A DNA stretch of 64,000 bases from Chloroflexota bacterium. GTDB taxonomy: Bacteria; Chloroflexota; Dehalococcoidia; DSTF01; RBG-16-68-14. Position numbers and translations under genes: made by a program. Under the pieces are notes generated by a model that was given only the letters and a program-made list of their open reading frames with translations, did no database searches and was not told the origin of the DNA. The stretch is taken from NCBI GenBank assembly GCA_029262675.1, contig JAJCYW010000009.1, forward strand, positions 111,198 through 175,197, written 5' to 3'. Of the stretch, positions 59,295 through 64,000 are shown piece by piece (positions within the stretch are counted from its first letter, which is position 1; each line of letters starts with the position of its first letter).

Positions 59295-62072
59295 CTAGGA
59301 GGTCTTGCTCACATCAACGCGGATCGCCCGGTCGTTCGGTACGGGCTGCCACTCGAACTGCCAGTAGCGCAGGTGCCCGTAACCGCCGGCGAAGCCTAAC
59401 CACTTGACCAGGCCAGGCTCGACGTCCCCGGCGCCGGCCCAGTCGCGGAACTGATACGGTTCCCAGCCGTTGTAGACGATGGCGATCCCGGGCGCGACTC
59501 CGGGGAGCAGGCGCGCATGTACGGCGAAGCGCCCGACGTCGTTGTGGACCTCGACCAGGTCGTCGTCGTCGATGCCGCGTTCGGCGGCGTCCGTTGGGTT
59601 TAGCGCTACGAACGGCCGGCCCCGGTGCGTGCCGAGCATGAGCCGGTTGACCTGATTGGTGGAATGGCTGCTCCAGCGATTGTGGCCGCTGATGAGGGTC
59701 AGCGGGTAGTCTCCGCCCTGGGGCGGCGGGGGCTTGTGGCAAGGCAGCTCCTCGCCGGCTTCCAGGAACCACGGGTGGTCGATGTAGAACTGGGCGCGCC
59801 TGGTGAGCGTCGGGTAGGGCTCCAGTTGCTCGACGTGCTTCCGGAACGGCGTTAGCGTCTCGTCGGGCTTGGGGTCGGTCGCCTGGCTCAGGCCGTACGG
59901 CGAGATGCCCCAGTCTAGGAAGCGCACGAAACCAGTCTCGCGCAGGCTTTCCATGGTCGTGTCCGGCGGCACGTTGCCGGCGACGACGGTGTCCTGCAGC
60001 ATCTCTTCTGCCACCTGTTCCGCTGTCAGGATCGCGCCGCTCTTGCTGAGCGTCTGGAACAGCCCAGCGATCTGGCGCGGTTGGCCTTGCCCGTCGACGA
60101 AGTGCTCGATGCCGCGAGCGGCCGCGCGCTCCTCCAGCGCCTTGGCGAGCGCGAGGGTGATCTCCCACTCGCTCTTCGAGTCGCCCGCCGGTGGTATGGC
60201 ACGGTCGGAGAACGTGATGCCCATGGCGCGGGGCATCGGCATCTGGAACGACGCCTTCTCGTAATGCTGGGCGGCCGGCAGGACGACGTCCGAGTAGAGC
60301 GCCGTGGTGGACATTCGCCAGTCGATGGTGACAGCCAGCTTTAGCTTCGGCCAGAGGTTCTTGAGATGGAGCGCAGTACCGCCCCTCGTGCGCCGTAGGA
60401 AGTTACCGCCGCATTCGACGAACACGCGCGGCTCTACTTCCGCTGCCGGCCGCGCCGACGGCCACCAACCCTGCTCCTCAGCCTCCTTCACGTAGTCGTC
60501 GAACGGCCGCTTCATCGTCGGATCGGGCCAGCGGCGCCAGCGTTCGGCGTAGCCGGCATGGCGATGCCAGAAGAAGGCGGACGGTGTCGTGCCGCTGCCT
60601 TCGGCCATGCGCTGCGAGAGCTCGATTGCCGCGAGTTCGTCCGTCATCGTGGGGTCTTCCTCGCGGATGGCGTTGACCATGCCGCGCCGGAGAGCGAGCA
60701 TCTGCTCGGCCGCCTCCGGACCGGCTGCGGGCTTCATCGGGAAGAGGAAGGCGCCGTCGAACCCGCCTACGGCCCACTGGTGGAAGCCGCTGCCTTTGCG
60801 GCCCCAGTTGCCGGTGAGAGCGGCGACCAGCGCCCATGAGCGTTGCATTAAGTCGCCGTGGAAGTACTTGCCAGAAGTCAGGCCAAGCAGGAAGTTCGTG
60901 CGGCGGGTCGCGACTTTGCGGGCCAGCGAGCGAATGAGGTCCGGGTGGACGCCGCAGAGGTTTTTCGCCCGCTCCGGCGCGTAGGCCTCCAACCGTTCCC
61001 GCAGCACCTCCAGGACGGGGCGCACATGCACGGCCGTGCCGTCAGCCAGTGTGACGGTGGCCTCACCTTCGAGGGCGGGTTGGCCGCCGGCGGTTTCGAG
61101 TGTGCCGCGCTGGGCCTCTGTCAGTGAGCCGGTATTGGCGTCCAGCCAGTAGAACTGCTCGCCGCTTCCGCCCTCCGTTACGTCCGAGGCCCGTAGATAG
61201 CGCTTGGTGTCGTCGCGCACCAGCAGCGGCAGGTCGGTCTGGTGCGCGACGAACTCGCGATCGAACGAGTCTTCGGTCAGGAGGACGTTGCATATCGAGA
61301 GCGCGAGCGCCGCGTCGGAGCCCGCTTGTAGTGGCACGTACGTGTCCGCATGGACCGTGGACGGTGAGCAGTCCGGCGCAATGGTCACGACCTCTGCGCC
61401 GTTGTAGCGCGCTTCGGCGATGAAGTGGTACTGCGTGATCCAGGTGTAGATGGGGTTCGCGCAGGCGATCAGGATCAGTTCGGAGTGGAACCAATCGTCG
61501 GCGCTCCCCATGGAGTTGAACTTTCCGAAGGTGAGGTAGAGGCCGGGCCCGAAGTCGTTGATGTTGGCGTTAGCGTCTGTCTGGACGGTGCCAAGATGAC
61601 TGAACAGACTGCTGACGAGCGGCGTCGCGAGCAGGCCGCCCTGCGCGGGCGTGCCTTCGTAGATGATCGAGTCGGGGCCGTCCTCCTCCAGCGCGTCCAG
61701 GATGCCGTCTGCGACCTTGGCGAGCGCCTCGTCCCAGGACGCCTCTCGCCAGCGGCCCTCGCCTCGTTCGCCCGCGCGGATGAGAGGACGCAGCACGCGC
61801 TCGGGCGTATCGAGCATGCGGCTCCAGCCGACGCCCTTCTGACAGCCGGCCGGGTTCATGTCCGGCACGCCCTCTTCGATTGTCTTGAACACGGCCGATT
61901 GCTCTTCGCGGATGACCTTGTCGCTGGCGATGTATGCCTTGAACGGACAGGACTCCGGGTAGCAGTCGACGCAGTGCGTGACGGAAGCGGTGCGCTCCCA
62001 TCGCCAGGCGTCGCGGTAGCGCTGGCTCGCCTTGGCGCGCGGGGCGGGTTCGGCCGACGGTTGATCTGTCAT
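59295..62072 (-). CDS. Molybdopterin oxidoreductase alpha subunit, type II DMSO reductase family (no adjacent beta)
   Basis: A 925-residue catalytic subunit. FS0 residues are His33, Cys37 and Cys42 ('THCVDCYPESC'), Mo-ligand Asp in 'NDFGPGLYLTFGK', and the conserved end 'GGYGHLRYWQFEWQP'. It has a shortened central segment ('YAERWRRWPDPTMKRPFDDY'). No Tat signal. It follows a methyltransferase gene by 13 bases and a TPP enzyme further up, so belongs to a different operon from the beta gene at 58025 although it lies next to it. It may still share that beta subunit. Confidence 0.93.
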   Translation of the reverse strand: MTDQPSAEPAPRAKASQRYRDAWRWERTASVTHCVDCYPESCPFKAYIASDKVIREEQSAVFKTIEEGVPDMNPAGCQKGVGWSRMLDTPERVLRPLIRAGERGEGRWREASWDEALAKVADGILDALEEDGPDSIIYEGTPAQGGLLATPLVSSLFSHLGTVQTDANANINDFGPGLYLTFGKFNSMGSADDWFHSELILIACANPIYTWITQYHFIAEARYNGAEVVTIAPDCSPSTVHADTYVPLQAGSDAALALSICNVLLTEDSFDREFVAHQTDLPLLVRDDTKRYLRASDVTEGGSGEQFYWLDANTGSLTEAQRGTLETAGGQPALEGEATVTLADGTAVHVRPVLEVLRERLEAYAPERAKNLCGVHPDLIRSLARKVATRRTNFLLGLTSGKYFHGDLMQRSWALVAALTGNWGRKGSGFHQWAVGGFDGAFLFPMKPAAGPEAAEQMLALRRGMVNAIREEDPTMTDELAAIELSQRMAEGSGTTPSAFFWHRHAGYAERWRRWPDPTMKRPFDDYVKEAEEQGWWPSARPAAEVEPRVFVECGGNFLRRTRGGTALHLKNLWPKLKLAVTIDWRMSTTALYSDVVLPAAQHYEKASFQMPMPRAMGITFSDRAIPPAGDSKSEWEITLALAKALEERAAARGIEHFVDGQGQPRQIAGLFQTLSKSGAILTAEQVAEEMLQDTVVAGNVPPDTTMESLRETGFVRFLDWGISPYGLSQATDPKPDETLTPFRKHVEQLEPYPTLTRRAQFYIDHPWFLEAGEELPCHKPPPPQGGDYPLTLISGHNRWSSHSTNQVNRLMLGTHRGRPFVALNPTDAAERGIDDDDLVEVHNDVGRFAVHARLLPGVAPGIAIVYNGWEPYQFRDWAGAGDVEPGLVKWLGFAGGYGHLRYWQFEWQPVPNDRAIRVDVSKTS

Positions 62073-62085
62073 GCTACGCCTCGGA

Positions 62086-62880
62086 TCATTCCTTGGTGGC
62101 CGCGGCCAAGACGCGCCGCCGGTATGGCTTGTTCTCGAGCGTTAGCGCCATCTCCAGCAGCAGGGCGTTGGTCGCCCGCTCACCCATCTCCTGCGTGAGG
62201 GCGTCCTTCGCCTCCACGACCGCGGAATAGGTGGCAGTCATCGGTTCCGGCCAGCCGGAGACCTGCTCGTAGATTGTGACGCCGAACCCTGCTTTCTCCA
62301 GCGCCGGGCGGTAGTCATCGACGATGTCGGCCCCGAGGATCGGCAAGCCGACGGCTCGTTCTGGGTCGAGTTCGTAGGCGGTGAAGACGAACCGGCCGCC
62401 CGGGCGCAGGATGCGGGCCACTTCTGCCATGGTGGCCTCCTTGCTCGGGCCATACTGCAACGCGTCTTCGCTCATCGCGCCGTCGGCCATCCCGGCCTCG
62501 ATGCCCGTATCCGCGTACGACCCGACGACGAAGCGAGCCTGTTCGCCCAGACCGAGCTGCGCTGCGCGCGCGGCGGCATGCCCTGTCGCCACCTGCGACA
62601 CGTCGACACCGATCAGGTGCGCTTGAGTTGCGCGGGCCATCCACAGACCCGGGCCGGCCATGCCGCAGCCGAGATCGACGAGCGTATCGCCGGGATTGAC
62701 GTGGAGTTCGCTGGCGATGCGCTTCAATTCGGGCAGGGTGGTGAAGCTGATATGGCTGAACTCTTCGGGGAAGTCGGCGCCTTCGGCGAGCTCATGCCAA
62801 ATGCGGCGCAGCGTTGGGCTGTTCGGGACAGCTGCGTAGACGGCATCGTATCCGCCGGCAACAAGGTCTTGTTCCATCAT
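62086..62880 (-). CDS. Class I SAM-dependent methyltransferase
   Basis: A 264-residue enzyme with motif I 'TLVDLGCGMAGPGLWMARA', 'LIGVDVSQVATGHAAARA' and 'EVARILRPGGRFVFTAYE', resembling small-molecule (sterol- or cyclopropane-type) methyltransferases. AAAGGAG precedes two adjacent ATGs (62880 and 62877). Thirteen bases before the alpha gene start, so co-expressed with it. Substrate unknown. Confidence 0.87.
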   Translation of the reverse strand: MMEQDLVAGGYDAVYAAVPNSPTLRRIWHELAEGADFPEEFSHISFTTLPELKRIASELHVNPGDTLVDLGCGMAGPGLWMARATQAHLIGVDVSQVATGHAAARAAQLGLGEQARFVVGSYADTGIEAGMADGAMSEDALQYGPSKEATMAEVARILRPGGRFVFTAYELDPERAVGLPILGADIVDDYRPALEKAGFGVTIYEQVSGWPEPMTATYSAVVEAKDALTQEMGERATNALLLEMALTLENKPYRRRVLAAATKE

Positions 62881-62929
62881 GTTTTCTCCTTTGGCAGGCT
62901 GCCTTCCTTCCCGGTGGATGCTCAGAGCG

Positions 62930-64000
62930 TCAGGCCGACGGTGTTGCAGCCGCAGCGGCCGCCTGAACCATGGGTGTGATCGCGTCGGGGTCGGTCATCA
63001 CGTTGACACAGGCCGGTTTGCCGCTGGCGAATGCCCGCTCGATGGCCGGGACGATCTCGCTGGCGTCTTCGACTAGCTCCCCGTGCACGCCGAACGCCTC
63101 CGCGGCCTGATCGTAGCGCGTCGGGCCCAGCTCGGTCCCGATCACGCCATCCTGGCCGTAGCGGACGACCTGCTCGTGCTTGCACATGCCCCAGGCCTGG
63201 TCGTTGTTGACGACGACGACGATCGGCAGGTTGTGTCGCACGGCGGTGTCGAACTCGCTGAAGTTGAGGCCGACCGAGCCGTCGCCGGTGAGGACGAGGA
63301 CGCGTTCATCGGGGTAGGCGAGCTTTGCCGCCAGGCCGAAGGGAAGACCGATGCCAAGGCAACCCAGGTAGCCGTGGCCGAGATAACGTCCTGGCCTCTT
63401 CGCATTGAGCGTCAGTTCGCCCCAGACGAACGTTTCGCCGCCGTCGACGACGAGGACGCCCTCCTCAGCCATGAGGGCGGCGGCCTTGTGAGCGAGGAGG
63501 ATCGGGTGGATCGGACGGCTGTCCGACGCCAGCGGCACAGCGTATGCCTTCTCGATAACGCCCTTTGTTTGGCCGGCCTTGGCGAGCCATTCAGTCCGGT
63601 CCGGCAAGTCGCGCTCCTTGGCCGCGGCTGTCAGCGCTCGCAGCGCCTCCTTGCAGTCCGCGACGATGCCGACCTCGGCCTTTCGGCTGCGCCCGATCTC
63701 CTCGCCTTCGATGTCGATCTGGATCAGCTTTGCGTCGTCGGGAATGATGGACGCGCCGCCGGTGAACATGCCCAGCCGCCCGCCGATCAGGAGGACGGCG
63801 TCCGGCCCGCCGACAGCCGCAAGGCCGCGCCCGGCGACCATCAAGCCGCCCAGGCCTAGCTCGCTGTCCTCGCGGACAGCGCCGCGTGTCATGCCGTTCG
63901 CGCAGACGGGAGTCTTCGTGAGTTCGGCGAATTCCCGCAACGCTTCCGTAGCGCCCGCAAACCAGACCCCGCGCCCGGCGAGAATCACCGGTCGCTCGGC
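62930..64000 (-). CDS. Thiamine pyrophosphate-dependent enzyme, acetolactate synthase-like (N-terminal part outside window)
   Basis: About 357 C-terminal residues are present; the frame is open to the right edge, so the GTG near 63988 is internal ('AERPVILAGRGV' reads through). The central domain and the TPP domain are visible: 'GHGYLGCLGIGLPFGLAAKL', 'VLTGDGSVGLNFSEFDTAV' and 'VVVVNNDQAWGM', the GDG...NN diphosphate/Mg motif. The family includes acetolactate synthase, oxalyl-CoA decarboxylase and 2-hydroxyacyl-CoA lyase; the last would suit side-chain degradation, but the choice is open. Confidence 0.87.
   Translation of the reverse strand, partial: AERPVILAGRGVWFAGATEALREFAELTKTPVCANGMTRGAVREDSELGLGGLMVAGRGLAAVGGPDAVLLIGGRLGMFTGGASIIPDDAKLIQIDIEGEEIGRSRKAEVGIVADCKEALRALTAAAKERDLPDRTEWLAKAGQTKGVIEKAYAVPLASDSRPIHPILLAHKAAALMAEEGVLVVDGGETFVWGELTLNAKRPGRYLGHGYLGCLGIGLPFGLAAKLAYPDERVLVLTGDGSVGLNFSEFDTAVRHNLPIVVVVNNDQAWGMCKHEQVVRYGQDGVIGTELGPTRYDQAAEAFGVHGELVEDASEIVPAIERAFASGKPACVNVMTDPDAITPMVQAAAAAATPSA

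Noticed and set aside
1..64000. Genome-wide recoding of TGA as an explanation for the candidate selenoprotein
   Set aside because: Many clear genes here end in TGA exactly where their families end (for example 2950, 24293 and 45971), so TGA is a normal stop.
1..64000. CRISPR arrays, insertion sequences, phage genes
   Set aside because: No regularly spaced repeats, transposase, integrase or phage structural genes were seen.

Overview
The window is about 64 kb of high-GC DNA. Gene content and style suggest a Chloroflexota bacterium, most likely of the Dehalococcoidia/SAR202 kind. The clues are a secreted protein with dockerin-like 'DGVIDLLNDILGVI' repeats, F420/LLM-type oxidoreductases, and a large expansion of one redox enzyme family. 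I saw no transposase, CRISPR array, rRNA or intact tRNA gene. The lineage call is inference. The ordinary stops at most genes, including many TGA stops, indicate the standard code.

The dominant feature is eight paralogous catalytic subunits (seven complete, one cut by the left edge) of the type II DMSO-reductase family, about 925-957 residues each: 3-1523(+), 6116-8902(-), 12870-15647(+), 26207-28996(+), 29187-31985(+), 36432-39290(+), 55122-57995(-) and 59295-62072(-). The seven complete ones keep an N-terminal His/Cys set for the FS0 cluster and the Asp that ligates Mo in NarG/EbdA-type enzymes. None has a Tat or Sec signal, so the enzymes look cytoplasmic. Only three iron-sulfur beta subunits (5032, 43093, 58025) and one EbdC-like haem gamma subunit (42419) serve them. 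The family includes ethylbenzene dehydrogenase, p-cymene dehydrogenase and steroid C25 dehydrogenase, which hydroxylate C-H bonds with water.

Region by region: 0-5 kb, partial alpha, NCS1 permease, nitrilase-like hydrolase (with a degenerate duplicate of its start) and an alpha/beta hydrolase. 5-12.7 kb (minus), an alpha-beta operon, an AhbC/AhbD-like radical SAM pair (siroheme-to-haem pathway) and an LLM oxidoreductase. 12.8-16.8 kb, a solitary alpha and a VIT/CCC1 transporter. 17-24.3 kb, a metal/thiol island: cyclase-TRASH fusion, cupredoxin, rhodanese lipoprotein, CsoR repressor, HesB-like protein, methyltransferase, YHS peptide, a candidate selenoprotein with an in-frame TGA followed by a SECIS-like hairpin, a PCYCGC protein, YbjQ and RDD. 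24.4-36.3 kb, two CrtI-like flavoproteins around a tandem alpha pair, an APH-SCP2 fusion and a CrtC/AttH-like protein. 36.4-44.1 kb, alpha, alcohol dehydrogenase, tungsten aldehyde oxidoreductase, gamma and beta: a possible methyl-to-alcohol-to-aldehyde-to-acid line. 44.2-52 kb, an ArsR-histidine kinase plus NarL-type regulator, amidohydrolase, MMPL exporter and a secreted esterase between two tRNA-Gly-like remnants. 52-64 kb (minus), acyl-CoA dehydrogenase, Ser-for-Cys thiolase with DUF35 partner, alpha-beta, a further alpha, a methyltransferase and a truncated TPP enzyme.

As a system, the genes read as anaerobic (or low-oxygen) catabolism of several hydrophobic substrates, perhaps sterol- or isoprenoid-like: many alpha paralogues for initial hydroxylation, further oxidation, then CoA-dependent side-chain cleavage. 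A 26-bp palindromic operator (TAGC-N4-GCT core) at five places links five units scattered over 50 kb into one probable regulon, whose regulator is not in the window.
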